The position numbers and the translations under genes were made by a program. Source: Paenibacillus_G sp049942825 (lineage in GTDB: Bacteria; Bacillota; Bacilli; Paenibacillales; NBRC-103111). From it: 64,000 bases of DNA. This document shows, piece by piece, positions 40,047-49,140 of the stretch (positions are counted from its first letter, which is position 1; every line of letters begins with the position of its first letter). Under the pieces are notes generated by a model. It was given only the letters and a program-made list of their open reading frames with translations. It was not told the DNA's origin and did no database searches. Location: NCBI RefSeq assembly GCF_049942825.1, contig NZ_CP187970.1:8113844-8177843 (forward strand), in the 5' to 3' direction.

Positions 40047-41330
40047 TTAGTAGATTGGCGCTACGAGATTCGTCTGCTCGCGATTGCGGCCGACCGAGAA
40101 GATCGCGATCGGAATCCCTGTCAGCTCGGAGACGCGCTCCAAATACTTGCGTGCGTTCGCAGGCAGGTCCTCCATCTTGCGGACGTTCGACAGATCTTCG
40201 GACCAGCCCGGAAGCTCCTCATACACCGCTTCACACTCTGCCAGCATCTTCAGGGATGCCGGGTAGTGCTCGATGATCTCGCCGCGGTACTTGTAAGCCG
40301 TGCAGATCTTCACCGTCTCCAGACCGGCGAGCACATCAAGGGAGTTCAGGGACAGGCCCGTGATCCCGCTGACACGGCGGGCATGGCGCACGACGACGCT
40401 GTCGAACCAGCCGACACGGCGCGGACGGCCTGTGACCGTACCGTACTCGTGGCCCTTCTCGCGGATCCAGTCGCCGGTCTCGTTTGTCTGCTCCGTTGGG
40501 AACGGACCGTCACCGACACGGGTGGTGTAGGACTTCGCCACACCGATGATCTGCTTGATCTTCGTCGGGCCGACGCCCGAACCGATGCATACGCCGCCCG
40601 CCGATGGATTCGACGAAGTGACATAAGGATAGGTCCCCTGGTCGATATCGAGCATCACGCCCTGCGCACCTTCGAAGAGCACTTTCTTGCCTTCGTCGAT
40701 CAGATCGTTCAGTACGACGGAGGTGTCGGTTACATAAGGACGGATCTGCTCCGCGTAGCCGAGGTATTCCTTGATGATCGTATCCGCGTCCAGCCCTTCA
40801 GAGCCGTACACCTGGCGGATCAGCACGTTCTTCTCGGCGACGAGGTGGCGCACCTTGCGCTCGAATTCTTCGGCGTCCAGCAGGTCGGCGATCCGGATGC
40901 CGTTGCGAGCGGCTTTGTCCATATAGCATGGGCCGATCCCCTTGCGGGTCGTGCCGATCTTGTTATCGCCCTTGCGCTCTTCTTCGAGACCGTCGAGCAC
41001 GAGGTGATACGGCATGATCACGTGCGCGCGGTCGCTGATGCGCAAGTTGTTGGTCGTGAAGCCATTGTCATGGATGTACCGGATCTCTTCGAGCAGCGCG
41101 CCCGGATTGATGACCATCCCGTTGCCGATGACACAAACTTTATCTTCATAAAAAATGCCCGATGGAATCATCGTCAATTTATACTTTTTATCGTTGATAA
41201 TAATGGTATGCCCTGCATTGTTTCCGCCTTGGTAACGAGCCACAACCTCTGCGGATTCCGCCAGAAAATCGGTAATCTTTCCTTTTCCTTCGTCTCCCCA
41301 TTGGGTACCGACAACTACTACCGTTGACAT
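40047..41330 (-). CDS. purA: Adenylosuccinate synthetase
   Basis: This 427-aa enzyme joins IMP and aspartate, with GTP, to adenylosuccinate in AMP synthesis. The N-terminal WGDEGKGK (residues 11-18) holds the catalytic Asp13, and His41 in NNAGHTI is the second catalytic residue. The ATG at 41330 gives the conserved start STVVVVGTQWGD; an 11-codon upstream extension is not conserved. It is monocistronic, with its own promoter and two inverted PurBox-like sites (41470-41512), so it is likely repressed by PurR. Confidence 0.97.
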   Translation of the reverse strand: MSTVVVVGTQWGDEGKGKITDFLAESAEVVARYQGGNNAGHTIIINDKKYKLTMIPSGIFYEDKVCVIGNGMVINPGALLEEIRYIHDNGFTTNNLRISDRAHVIMPYHLVLDGLEEERKGDNKIGTTRKGIGPCYMDKAARNGIRIADLLDAEEFERKVRHLVAEKNVLIRQVYGSEGLDADTIIKEYLGYAEQIRPYVTDTSVVLNDLIDEGKKVLFEGAQGVMLDIDQGTYPYVTSSNPSAGGVCIGSGVGPTKIKQIIGVAKSYTTRVGDGPFPTEQTNETGDWIREKGHEYGTVTGRPRRVGWFDSVVVRHARRVSGITGLSLNSLDVLAGLETVKICTAYKYRGEIIEHYPASLKMLAECEAVYEELPGWSEDLSNVRKMEDLPANARKYLERVSELTGIPIAIFSVGRNREQTNLVAPIY

Positions 41331-41438
41331 GATTAAACTTTCCCCCCGAGAGGTGGAAACCACCTAAGTTTTGCCTTTAGGCATACTGACAAGCCTCCGA
41401 ACCTGAGGAATCGGAGCCGCAGCCAAAGCACCATGATC

Positions 41439-41467
41439 AGTTTAGCAGTACACCGTGGTAAAGTCAA
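41439..41467 (-). promoter_or_regulatory. Predicted promoter of purA
   Basis: On the minus strand TTGACT (41462-41467) and TAAACT (41439-41444) are 17 bp apart. Confidence 0.65.
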
Positions 41468-41469
41468 CG

Positions 41470-41512
41470 AAAACGAACAATTTATATGCCGGGTATCCTA
41501 TCGTTCGGAAAA
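41470..41512. promoter_or_regulatory. PurR operator: two inverted PurBox-like sites
   Basis: AAAACGAACAATT on the plus strand (41470-41482) and TTTTCCGAACGAT on the minus strand (41512-41500) both fit the PurBox core CCGAAC or CGAAC within AT-rich flanks. They face each other across 17 bp, the spacing typical for the PurR operator, and lie just upstream of the purA promoter. Confidence 0.65.
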
Positions 41513-41528
41513 CATTCGACATTCGGCG

Positions 41529-41612
41529 TTACGATACGATCTTGATCTCCATAATCCGTTTGCAGTCCGCATAATAGGCATTTGACGTCCCCAGTCGGTG
41601 TTCTTCTGCCAT
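41529..41612 (-). CDS. Candidate 27-aa small ORF between dnaB and purA
   Basis: MAEEHRLGTSNAYYADCKRI is the start of the 27-residue peptide. GGGGAAAGG lies 5-10 nt before the ATG, so it has a good ribosome binding site. The peptide has no hydrophobic segment. It sits between the dnaB terminator and the PurR operator, where no gene is known in B. subtilis. Chance cannot be excluded. Confidence 0.2.
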   Translation of the reverse strand: MAEEHRLGTSNAYYADCKRIMEIKIVS

Positions 41613-41671
41613 CGATGCCTTTCCCCTTCGAAGCTTCCGTCCATCACCAAAACAAATCGATACTGCCCAAC

Positions 41672-41709
41672 CCAAAAGAAAACAGCCGGGCATCGGCCCG
41701 GCTGTTCTC
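41672..41709 (-). terminator. Terminator of dnaB
   Basis: On the minus strand AACAGCCGGGC (41706-41696) pairs with GCCCGGCTGTT (41691-41681), followed by TTCTTTT. Confidence 0.8.
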
Positions 41710-41773
41710 ATAGGTGTGCTCTCTGTGTTCATGTTCCTCGTGCAACAAGCTGTATGGCGTTAATCATCTGTCG

Positions 41774-43141
41774 CTATCTGGCTGCACCTGCGGGCTCCTG
41801 GTGCGTCCGGTCGAGCCCGACGAACTTGTTATAGTTCTTGAGGAACGCGAGCTCTACCGTACCTACCGGGCCGTTACGCTGCTTGGCGATGATGATCTCG
41901 ATGATATCCTTTTTCTCGGACTCTTTGTCGTAGTAATCGTCACGATACAGGAACGCGACGATGTCGGCATCCTGCTCGATCGAACCGGATTCCCGGAGGT
42001 CGGACATCATCGGGCGCTTGTCCTGCCGCTGCTCCACACCCCGGCTGAGCTGCGACAGTGCGATGACCGGCACGTTCAGCTCTCTGGCAATCTGCTTCAG
42101 CGTACGCGAGATCTCGGAGACCTCCTGCTGCCGGTTGTCGCCCTTCCCGCGGCCGTGAATGAGCTGCAGGTAGTCGATCAGGATCATGCCGAGACCCTTC
42201 TCCTTCTTCAGCCGCCGGCACTTCGCGCGGATATCGGCCACCGTTACGGCCGGAGAGTCGTCGATGTAGATGTTGGCCTCGGACAGGGAGCCGATTGCCA
42301 TCGTCAGCTTCTCCCAGTCGTCATTCTCGAGGAAGCCCGTCCGCAGACGCCCCGCATCGACATTGGCTTCGGCACAGATCATACGGTTAACGAGCTGGGC
42401 CGCGCCCATCTCGAGCGAGAAGATCGCCACGGTCTCCTTCTCGCGCACCCCGATGTTCTGCGCGATATTGAGGGCGAAGGCCGTCTTACCTACGGAAGGC
42501 CGCGCCGCTACGATAATAAGGTCGGACCGCTGGAAGCCCGAGGTCATCTTGTCGAGGTCGGCGAAGCCGGAGCGTACGCCGGTCGTGCTCCCCTTCTGGT
42601 TGTAGAGCATCTCGACCTTATCGAACACTTCCATAAGCACGTCCCGGATGGCGTGAAAGCCGGAGCCGGAGCGCGACTGTGAGATCTCCATGATGCGCGC
42701 TTCCGCATCGCTCAGGAGGCTGCCGATCGTGTCTTCACCTGAATATCCATCGGTGACGATCTGCGTGGCCGTCCGGATCAGACGCCGCAGCATCGCTTTT
42801 TCTTCGACGATCTGTGCGTAATAATCGACGTTCGCCGCCGTCGGAACCGCGTTAGCGAGCTCGGACAGGTAGGTGATCCCCCCGACATCCTCGAGCTGCT
42901 TCTTGTTCTGCAGACGCGCGGTCAGCGTGATGAGGTCGACCGGCTCGTTCGCTTCCGCCGTCTCGATCATCGCCTCAAAGATGAGCTGGTGGGAGCCGCG
43001 GTAGAAGTCTTCGCTCTTCACCCGTCCCATCGCTGTCGCAAGCGCATCCCCGTCGAGCATGATCGCTCCGAGGACGGCCTGCTCCGCTTCCAAGTTCTGC
43101 GGAGGGATGCGATCCATAAACATTTTCTCGTTCACGTTCAT
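41774..43141 (-). CDS. dnaB: Replicative DNA helicase
   Basis: This 455-aa hexameric helicase (DnaC in B. subtilis) unwinds DNA at the fork. The N-terminal DnaB domain includes PPQNLEAEQAVLGAIM; the RecA-like motor has Walker A ARPSVGKT (residues 213-220), Walker B ILIDYLQLI and the R-finger region. The ATG at 43141 is preceded by GGGGAGG at 7 nt; an 8-codon extension is not conserved. It follows rplI and gdpP in the usual order. It ends at a strong terminator. Confidence 0.97.
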   Translation of the reverse strand: MNVNEKMFMDRIPPQNLEAEQAVLGAIMLDGDALATAMGRVKSEDFYRGSHQLIFEAMIETAEANEPVDLITLTARLQNKKQLEDVGGITYLSELANAVPTAANVDYYAQIVEEKAMLRRLIRTATQIVTDGYSGEDTIGSLLSDAEARIMEISQSRSGSGFHAIRDVLMEVFDKVEMLYNQKGSTTGVRSGFADLDKMTSGFQRSDLIIVAARPSVGKTAFALNIAQNIGVREKETVAIFSLEMGAAQLVNRMICAEANVDAGRLRTGFLENDDWEKLTMAIGSLSEANIYIDDSPAVTVADIRAKCRRLKKEKGLGMILIDYLQLIHGRGKGDNRQQEVSEISRTLKQIARELNVPVIALSQLSRGVEQRQDKRPMMSDLRESGSIEQDADIVAFLYRDDYYDKESEKKDIIEIIIAKQRNGPVGTVELAFLKNYNKFVGLDRTHQEPAGAAR

Positions 43142-43353
43142 CCGTCTTCCTCCCCTGATGTACACTGATGCCTGGTAACCCGGGATTACCGTACGCCTCC
43201 CGCCGGTGCCATAAGCCGGTACTCAGAGGCGCAGGACGACGAAGAGCAGGCACGTGGTTCCCCGCCCGCTCTTGCGCCGCCATCCTTATGACTTCCTACT
43301 TGGTATATCGACTTCCTGGAACGGTTCCAACAGCGGAACCGTCTTCCAGTTGG

Positions 43354-43797
43354 TTACTCTTCCGTCACATGAACCTTCAGCTTGCCGGTCACTTCCGGAT
43401 GCAGCTTCACCACTACCTCGGTCACGCCGAGCGTACGGATCGGCTCATCCATGACAATCTTGCGCTTGTCGAGCTTCACGCCAAGCTTCTCGAGCGCTTC
43501 CGCCACCTGCTTGTTGGATACGGCGCCGAAGAGGCGTCCGTCTGCGCCGGATTTGGCTTTGACGCCTACCGTCATCTCGCCGAGCTTGCGTCCGAGCTCC
43601 TGGGCAGCCGCTTTTTCTTCGGCCTTCTTGCGGTCTTCGGCTTTCTTCTGGTTATCGAGAACCTTCAGCGTCGAATCGCTAGCCGGCGCCGCCAGGTTTT
43701 GCTTGAACAAGAAGTTCGCTGCGTAGCCTTCGGAGACTTCTTTCACTTCGCCTTTCTTGCCTTGGCCTTTCACGTCTTTCAGGAGGATGACTTTCAT
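43354..43797 (-). CDS. rplI: 50S ribosomal protein L9
   Basis: This 147-aa protein has the standard N-terminal domain of L9 (MKVILLKDVKGQGKKGEVKE, then VSEGYAANFLFKQNLA), a long connecting helix and the C-terminal domain (LFGAVSNKQVAEALE). The ATG overlaps the gdpP stop by 4 nt (ATGA), so their translation is coupled. The two genes are a typical pair. Confidence 0.97.
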   Translation of the reverse strand: MKVILLKDVKGQGKKGEVKEVSEGYAANFLFKQNLAAPASDSTLKVLDNQKKAEDRKKAEEKAAAQELGRKLGEMTVGVKAKSGADGRLFGAVSNKQVAEALEKLGVKLDKRKIVMDEPIRTLGVTEVVVKLHPEVTGKLKVHVTEE

Positions 43798-45758
43798 TCG
43801 AATAACCCCTCTTCCGCATGAATTTCGCTTAAAATTTGTTTGAGCTGCTGAGTCGCCTGCGACAGTGTGCCTTCGATCTGGGTCGCCGCGTTCGTCAAGT
43901 GTCCCCCGCCGCCCATCCGCTCCATCACGACCTGTACGTTCATTTGACCGAGCGACCGGGCACTGATCCCGATCCGGCCGTCCGGACGCTCCGAGATGAC
44001 GAAGGAGGCCAGGATGCCGGTCATCGTGAGCAGCGTATCAGCCACTTGGGCGATGAGCAGCTGGGAATACTTGCGTCCCGGCTCGTTCACCGCCAAGGCG
44101 ATATGATCATAGATCACGACGGCGTTCTTAATGATCTCCGCCTTCTGGATGTACTGCTCGAGGTCTTCCTTCAGCAGCCGTTGGATGAGCGACGAATCGG
44201 CCCCGTTGCGGCGCAGGAACGAAGCCGCCTCGAAGGTCCGCGCCCCCGTACGGAGCGAGAAGCTCTTCGTATCCACCACAATACCGGCGAGCAGCACCGT
44301 CGACTCGAGGACCCCCATGGTGAGCCGCTCGTGAAAATACTGCAGCAGCTCCGTTACGAGCTCGCACGTCGAAGACGCATAGGGCTCCATATAAACGAGC
44401 GTCGCGTCGTGGATAAAGTCCTCGCTGCGCCGGTGATGGTCCACGACCACCTTGCGCTGCGTCATCTGCAGCAGCCGCGGCTCCGGCGTCATGGAGGCCT
44501 TGTGTGTATCCACCACGACCGCGAGCGTCCGGGCATTCGTAATCTGCAGCGCCTGCTCCGGGGTAATGAACCAACGGTTGAGCTTCTCGTCCTCGTAGAT
44601 CGTCTCCATCAGCTTCTGAATGGACGGATTCACGCCTTCAAGGACAATATAGCCTTCCTTGGTGCTGACATGGGCCATCTTCAGCACGCCGATCGCCGCA
44701 CCGATGGAATCCATATCGGGATTGCGGTGGCCCATGATGATGACCTTATCGCAGTCCTTGATGAGGTCGCGCAGGGCATGCGAGATCACCCGGGCTCTCA
44801 CGCGGGTCCGTTTCTCAATGGCATTGGTCCGGCCGCCGTAGAACGACAGGCGCTCGCCTACCTTCACGGCCGCCTGGTCGCCGCCCCGGCCTAGGGCCAT
44901 ATCCAAGCTCGTCTGGGCCCAGTGCCCGAGCTCCACGAGATTCTCAGCGCCGGAGGCGATCCCGATACTGAGCGTCATAGGCAGCTTGTTCTCGATGGTG
45001 ATGTCGCGGACTTCGTCGAGCAGCTCAAAGCGCGACTGCTCCAGCGCCTTCAGGCCCTTCTGGTCCATGAGCAGCATATAGCGGTCGGACGACGTCCGCC
45101 GCAGATACACGTGATGCTTCTGGGCCCACTCGGTGATCTCGCCGGTGACCTTCGCCATCATGATGCTGCGTGTCTGGTCATCGAGCCCTTGGGTCGCTTC
45201 GTCCAGATTATCCATCATGACGATGCCGATCGCAAGACGCTCTTCTTCATAGCGCATCTGCAGCGACTTTGCCGCCGTAATGTCGGTAAAATAAATCAGA
45301 CGTTCATCGGGCTTGATCTGTACCTCGTAAATTTGGCCCTTGCCTGCTGTGATTTCCATACGGAGGTCTTTCTCTTTGCGGTTCTTGAGCTGGGGGAACT
45401 TCTCATAGAGCCCCTCGCCGATCAGCGAGTCTTCCCCCAGCATCTTGGCAACGAACGGGTTATGCCATTCGATGTCTTTCTCCTCATTATAAAGCAGAAT
45501 GCCCAGCGGCAGTTCATGGATGACTTCACTTCCCGCCCGCTTCACACGGTGGGACAGTGTAGATATATAATCCTGAAGCTCTGTGCGGAACGCCCGCTCC
45601 GCCTTGTAGGTGAAATAAACAAGCAGACCGGACAGCAGCAGTGCAATCACGCCAACTTCCCACTGGTACAGGAACATTAAGAAGATGAGCGCTGTCAGCA
45701 GGGCGAATATCCATACGATATGCATCCCCTGCCAACGCTTTAACAGGAACTTGGGCAT
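43794..45758 (-). CDS. gdpP: Cyclic-di-AMP phosphodiesterase
   Basis: This 654-aa membrane protein (YybT) degrades c-di-AMP to pApA and so controls cell-wall, potassium and DNA-repair signalling. It has two N-terminal transmembrane helices (about 15-55), a heme-binding PAS-like domain (about 80-150), a degenerate GGDEF (about 180-300) and DHH/DHHA1 catalytic domains. DHH motifs are visible as IMGHRNPDMDSIGAAIG (about 334-350) and VVDHHRRS (about 439), and GGGGH near the end is the DHHA1 motif. It is 30 bp downstream of yybS. Confidence 0.96.
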   Translation of the reverse strand: MPKFLLKRWQGMHIVWIFALLTALIFLMFLYQWEVGVIALLLSGLLVYFTYKAERAFRTELQDYISTLSHRVKRAGSEVIHELPLGILLYNEEKDIEWHNPFVAKMLGEDSLIGEGLYEKFPQLKNRKEKDLRMEITAGKGQIYEVQIKPDERLIYFTDITAAKSLQMRYEEERLAIGIVMMDNLDEATQGLDDQTRSIMMAKVTGEITEWAQKHHVYLRRTSSDRYMLLMDQKGLKALEQSRFELLDEVRDITIENKLPMTLSIGIASGAENLVELGHWAQTSLDMALGRGGDQAAVKVGERLSFYGGRTNAIEKRTRVRARVISHALRDLIKDCDKVIIMGHRNPDMDSIGAAIGVLKMAHVSTKEGYIVLEGVNPSIQKLMETIYEDEKLNRWFITPEQALQITNARTLAVVVDTHKASMTPEPRLLQMTQRKVVVDHHRRSEDFIHDATLVYMEPYASSTCELVTELLQYFHERLTMGVLESTVLLAGIVVDTKSFSLRTGARTFEAASFLRRNGADSSLIQRLLKEDLEQYIQKAEIIKNAVVIYDHIALAVNEPGRKYSQLLIAQVADTLLTMTGILASFVISERPDGRIGISARSLGQMNVQVVMERMGGGGHLTNAATQIEGTLSQATQQLKQILSEIHAEEGLFE

Positions 45759-45787
45759 TTCACTCGCTCCTACTCCCTTGGGTTATG

Positions 45788-46732
45788 TCACTTCCGGGCC
45801 GTCAACCGATCCCGGAGCGGAAACGCCACGTCGAACACACCCAACAAGCTGAACAGAAAATACGCCGGAACCGGAAACATCAGCAGAATGATAATTCCCG
45901 CAATAGGCAGTGTTTTGTTCCATCCTTTGATATGCGCGACATAAAAAAGGAAAGAAATGGCCTGCACCGAGAACACCATCATCAGCAGAGGCAACAGGTT
46001 CAGGATTACGGAAAACACCACCGACTGCGAATCCCTGACGAACATTTCAAGCAGCAGCCCGATCAGATACAGCCAGATGAAGGACCTTGGCAGCATCCAG
46101 TCCTTGACCGCCCGGAACGCCGGCAGCGATTCTCCCATCCGCACCAGCGCTTTGCGCGCCAGCCAGTGGGTTACGATAATATAGAAGAGCGAGAAGCCGA
46201 TCATATACAGGGGCAGCAGCTGAACCATGATCTGGACCAATTGGTCCACATCGATCCCCATCAAGCCCTGAAGCTGCGGAGGCAGCGTATCGACGCTCTC
46301 GATCATGAACTGCTTCATCCGGCCCACCGGGTTCAGCCCCATCAGGTGGATGACCACGAAGCTGAGCAGCAGCTCGGCAAGCAGAGTCACCACACCGGCG
46401 GTCAGAACGGTTCGGGCTGTCGCCCTTTTCTTGTACAGGTTCCCCATCTGAATGACCGGCGGCAGCAAAAATACCGACAGAGCGACGAGCAGCACGCCGA
46501 CCCACGGGGCGAGCCACAATGAGGTAATCAGATACACGACAGCCAGCGATATCGCATAATGCGCCACGAAAGGCTTGGCACCCAGCTTGACGTACATCAC
46601 CAGGACGGGCACCATGACCAAGGCGATCGTCAGTAAACTCACGAGAGGCAGCAGGGTGGAGAGTAAAATCAGGATATAGGCTATGCTCCAGCCGAGCATG
46701 CGGGGGATGCGCTTTCCTTCCAAACCGTTCAC
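45788..46732 (-). CDS. yybS: DUF2232 membrane protein (YybS)
   Basis: This 314-aa polytopic membrane protein has about eight hydrophobic segments (for example ILILLSTLLPLVSLLTIAL and WLARKALVRMGESLPAFRA after the fifth). YybS proteins are found next to gdpP and rplI in Bacillales; the function is unknown but may relate to energy-coupling or cell-wall components. Its ATG overlaps the stop of the MazG-like gene (46729-46732). Confidence 0.88.
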   Translation of the reverse strand: MNGLEGKRIPRMLGWSIAYILILLSTLLPLVSLLTIALVMVPVLVMYVKLGAKPFVAHYAISLAVVYLITSLWLAPWVGVLLVALSVFLLPPVIQMGNLYKKRATARTVLTAGVVTLLAELLLSFVVIHLMGLNPVGRMKQFMIESVDTLPPQLQGLMGIDVDQLVQIMVQLLPLYMIGFSLFYIIVTHWLARKALVRMGESLPAFRAVKDWMLPRSFIWLYLIGLLLEMFVRDSQSVVFSVILNLLPLLMMVFSVQAISFLFYVAHIKGWNKTLPIAGIIILLMFPVPAYFLFSLLGVFDVAFPLRDRLTARK

Positions 46733-47031
46733 CTCTTACGCAAATGATCTTCCAAAGCGGAGATGTCTCCGTACCATTCCTCGAGCTGATGCCCTTCTTC
46801 GCGATGCTGTTTCATCTTATCGAGGACGGCCTCGTCCAACTTGCGCGGAGAGATGCCGAGACGCCGGCCGAGGATATAGCAGGAGGCAATGAGGCTGGCG
46901 AGCCCGTCAACGATTTTGTACTGACTTCCTTCCCACATGCCTTTCAGCAGATGGGACAACTGATCGACAAGCTCGGTTTTCAGCCATTCGATGATTTTGG
47001 CCCGCTTGGCCAAATCCACATCTCTGTCCAT
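46729..47031 (-). CDS. MazG-like family protein
   Basis: This 100-aa all-helical protein has the MazG-like NTP pyrophosphohydrolase helix arrangement (EWLKTELVDQLSHLLKGMWE; DGLASLIASCYILGRRLGIS; LDEAVLDKMKQHREEGHQLE). The catalytic EExxE pattern is not clear, so it may be a degenerate or regulatory member. It overlaps yybS by 4 nt and is part of the same unit as gdpP-rplI. Confidence 0.75.
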   Translation of the reverse strand: MDRDVDLAKRAKIIEWLKTELVDQLSHLLKGMWEGSQYKIVDGLASLIASCYILGRRLGISPRKLDEAVLDKMKQHREEGHQLEEWYGDISALEDHLRKR

Positions 47032-47079
47032 ACGTGACCCGCCGCACTCCCCTCTGCCCAGACACTTTTAGCTATTATA

Positions 47080-47505
47080 TCATACTTCGCTTACCTTTTG
47101 TTCGGACTGCCAGAGCTTGAAACAGTAATCGATGATTTCCCTTCTGCGGATAATGCCGATAAATACGCCGTTATCATCTATGACGGGTACGTAGTTCTGA
47201 TTGGTGGCGAGTGTAATGAGATCCTGCATCTGCTGGTCGATCCGGACGGGCTTGATGGCCATATGCTGCGGTACATCCTTGAGCTGTACCTTGTGGGCTC
47301 CTTCGAAGCCGATTTCCGGCGAACGCTTCAGCTTCCACAGCAAGTCTCCTTCCGTAATCGTTCCCACGTATTTGCCGTGGTCGTCGATCAGCGGGACGGC
47401 GGAATACCGGTGATACTCCATCCGCTCGAGCGCCTGGCGTATCGTCGAATGCGGCGACAGGCAGATGACCTGATCCTTCGGCACAAGGAAAAAAGCAATA
47501 TTCAC
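47080..47505 (-). CDS. CBS-pair protein, likely c-di-AMP receptor (CbpB/DarB-like)
   Basis: This 141-aa protein has two CBS domains (SAVPLIDDHGKYVGTITEGD in the first; YVPVIDDNGVFIGIIRRRE in the second). Stand-alone CBS proteins of this length (YkuL/DarB, CbpB) bind c-di-AMP in Firmicutes and control (p)ppGpp synthetase or pyruvate carboxylase. It lies close to gdpP, which breaks down c-di-AMP, so a role as a sensor of that signal is plausible but not proven. The start is GTG 47505, with AGGTAGGGAG 4-8 nt before. Confidence 0.8.
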   Translation of the reverse strand: MNIAFFLVPKDQVICLSPHSTIRQALERMEYHRYSAVPLIDDHGKYVGTITEGDLLWKLKRSPEIGFEGAHKVQLKDVPQHMAIKPVRIDQQMQDLITLATNQNYVPVIDDNGVFIGIIRRREIIDYCFKLWQSEQKVSEV

Positions 47506-47649
47506 AGTTCTCCCTACCTTTCTCTACTCCCGCAAACTTCGCGGGCGGCTTGCCTTCTCATCATATCATGATACGCACCCCAATGAAAAATAAGACGTAC
47601 CTTAGGCACGCCTGCAAGCCGGAAAGTGCCCGATCGGCACCATGGTATA

Positions 47650-47690
47650 TAAAAAGAACAGCATCCCTGCAGAGCAGAGTGCTGTTCTTC
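47650..47690 (-). terminator. Terminator of rpsF-ssb-rpsR operon
   Basis: On the minus strand AAGAACAGCA (47689-47680) pairs with TGCTGTTCTT (47663-47654), followed by TTT. It ends the S6-SSB-S18 operon. Confidence 0.8.
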
Positions 47691-47701
47691 TTGGCCAAAG
47701 C

Positions 47702-47992
47702 CTATTCCGTTGTATAAGGCAGCAGGCAGATTTGACGGGAACGCTTGATTGCGATCGTCAATGCGCGCTGATATTTAGCGGAGGTACCCGTCACACGACG
47801 CGGAAGGATCTTACCGCGCTCAGAGATGAACTTCTTGAGCGTTTCAATGTCCTTGTAGTCGATGTGCTTGATTTTGTTTACGGTGAAGTAGCAAACTTTA
47901 CGGCGCTTACCGCCTTTTTTGCCACGACCGCCGAACTTTCTTTCGCCGCGCTCACCGCGGTCTTCGGAACGTTCTCTTTTCTCGAATGCCAT
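47702..47992 (-). CDS. rpsR: 30S ribosomal protein S18
   Basis: This 96-aa protein has the conserved KRRKVCYFTVNKIKHIDYKD core and the RGKILPRRVTGTSAKYQRAL segment. The N-terminal 30 residues are a lineage-specific basic extension (RGERKFGGRGKKGGKR). It is the last gene of rpsF-ssb-rpsR. S18 binds S6 in the small subunit and also takes part in S6:S18 leader control. Confidence 0.97.
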   Translation of the reverse strand: MAFEKRERSEDRGERGERKFGGRGKKGGKRRKVCYFTVNKIKHIDYKDIETLKKFISERGKILPRRVTGTSAKYQRALTIAIKRSRQICLLPYTTE

Positions 47993-48035
47993 TGTTCTCC
48001 ATCCTTTCTACGTGGATTTGTTCCTGCCCTTCTAC

Positions 48036-48521
48036 TTAGAACGGCAAATCATCATCGGAAATATCAATCGGTCTGCCGTCATCCTGGAAAGGATCCTGCT
48101 GCTCGCGTCCTCCGCCATAGCTGCCACGGTTACCGCCCCCACTGCTGCTTCCACCGCCGCTATTGCTTCCCATACCGGAGCCGTCTTCACGGTTCCCGCT
48201 GTTCGGCGATTCCAAGAAACGCACATTGTCGGCAATGACTTCCGTCACGTATACGCGGCGGCCTTCATTGTTATCATAGTTACGCACTTGAATGCGGCCT
48301 TCCACTGCAGCGAGCCGGCCTTTGCGAAGGTAATTCGCGCAGGTTTCCGCGAGCTGGCGCCAAGTCACGACCGGAATAAAGTCCGCTTCGCGCTGTCCTT
48401 GGTTGCTCGAGAACGGCCTGTCTACCGCCAGAGTGAACTGGGTAACAGCCACGCCTGCAGGCGTATAGCGAAGTTCAGGGTCACGTGTCAGTCTTCCGAT
48501 CAGAATCACACGATTCAACAT
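48036..48521 (-). CDS. ssb: Single-stranded DNA-binding protein
   Basis: This 161-aa SSB has an OB fold (LNRVILIGRLTRDPELRYTP start; WRQLAETCANYLRKG) and ends in DISDDDLPF, the acidic tip that recruits repair and replication proteins. The linker is rich in Gly/Ser/Asn. The start at ATG 48521 is standard. It is between rpsF and rpsR, as in B. subtilis ssbA. Confidence 0.97.
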   Translation of the reverse strand: MLNRVILIGRLTRDPELRYTPAGVAVTQFTLAVDRPFSSNQGQREADFIPVVTWRQLAETCANYLRKGRLAAVEGRIQVRNYDNNEGRRVYVTEVIADNVRFLESPNSGNREDGSGMGSNSGGGSSSGGGNRGSYGGGREQQDPFQDDGRPIDISDDDLPF

Positions 48522-48610
48522 CCGTATTCCCTCCCGGATCCGCTGAAGCACTTCCTAAGGCCCGAGGGACTCAGCAAGTCTACAGCATGCTCAATTACGG
48601 CTTACAAGCC

Positions 48611-48895
48611 TTAAGCTACGTCGCGAACGATCATGTAACGAATGACTTCATCAGAAATCTTCATTACGCGGTCAAGTTCCGTGATAACTTCATTCGTTGC
48701 GTTGAAATGAACCAACACATAATGACCTTCACGAATCTTGTTGATCTCATACGCAAGACGGCGCTTGCCTTGCAGGTCTTGTTTCGTAACCTCGCCACCG
48801 TTGTTGATGATGTTTTGGAACTTCTCCACCGTAGCTTGAACAGCTTCCTGCTCGAGATCCGGACGGATAATGTACATCACTTCGTATTTGCGCAT
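48611..48895 (-). CDS. rpsF: 30S ribosomal protein S6
   Basis: This 94-aa protein starts MRKYEVMYIIRPDLEQEAVQ and has the QGKRRLAYEINKIREGHYVL motif of S6. The start at 48895 is selected because AAAGGAGGTG is 4-6 nt upstream; the frame is open to 49111, but the extra residues are not S6-like. It leads the rpsF-ssb-rpsR operon, with a promoter and a structured leader in front. Confidence 0.97.
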   Translation of the reverse strand: MRKYEVMYIIRPDLEQEAVQATVEKFQNIINNGGEVTKQDLQGKRRLAYEINKIREGHYVLVHFNATNEVITELDRVMKISDEVIRYMIVRDVA

Positions 48896-48987
48896 GTTGC
48901 CACCTCCTTTTGGACTAACGGCCCCTGAACTCGGCAATGCCGACAGGAGCAAGGAGCAAGAATGAATACTCAAACTCGCACCAAAGT
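48896..48987 (-). promoter_or_regulatory. Candidate S6:S18 autoregulatory leader of rpsF
   Basis: On the minus strand a hairpin CTCCTG...CAGGGG with an inner TCGGC/GCCGA stem (about 48922-48949) is followed directly by CCG. A bulged or adjacent CCG next to a hairpin is the hallmark of the S6:S18-binding leader described in many bacteria. Confidence 0.55.
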
Positions 48988-49016
48988 AGTATACCAAATA
49001 TAGAAACCCAAAGCAA
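48988..49016 (-). promoter_or_regulatory. Predicted promoter of rpsF-ssb-rpsR
   Basis: On the minus strand TTGCTT (49011-49016) and TATACT (48988-48993) are 17 bp apart. Confidence 0.7.
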
Positions 49017-49140
49017 GCTTTGAGTACGCTAGATTGAATACACAAGAGGCCCTTCATCCCTTGGAAATTTTTAAGCCTCATGACTCTCGCTTCGTATGGA
49101 AAATCTAACATTACATCAAGCGTGCAGGAGGTGAGCTTTC

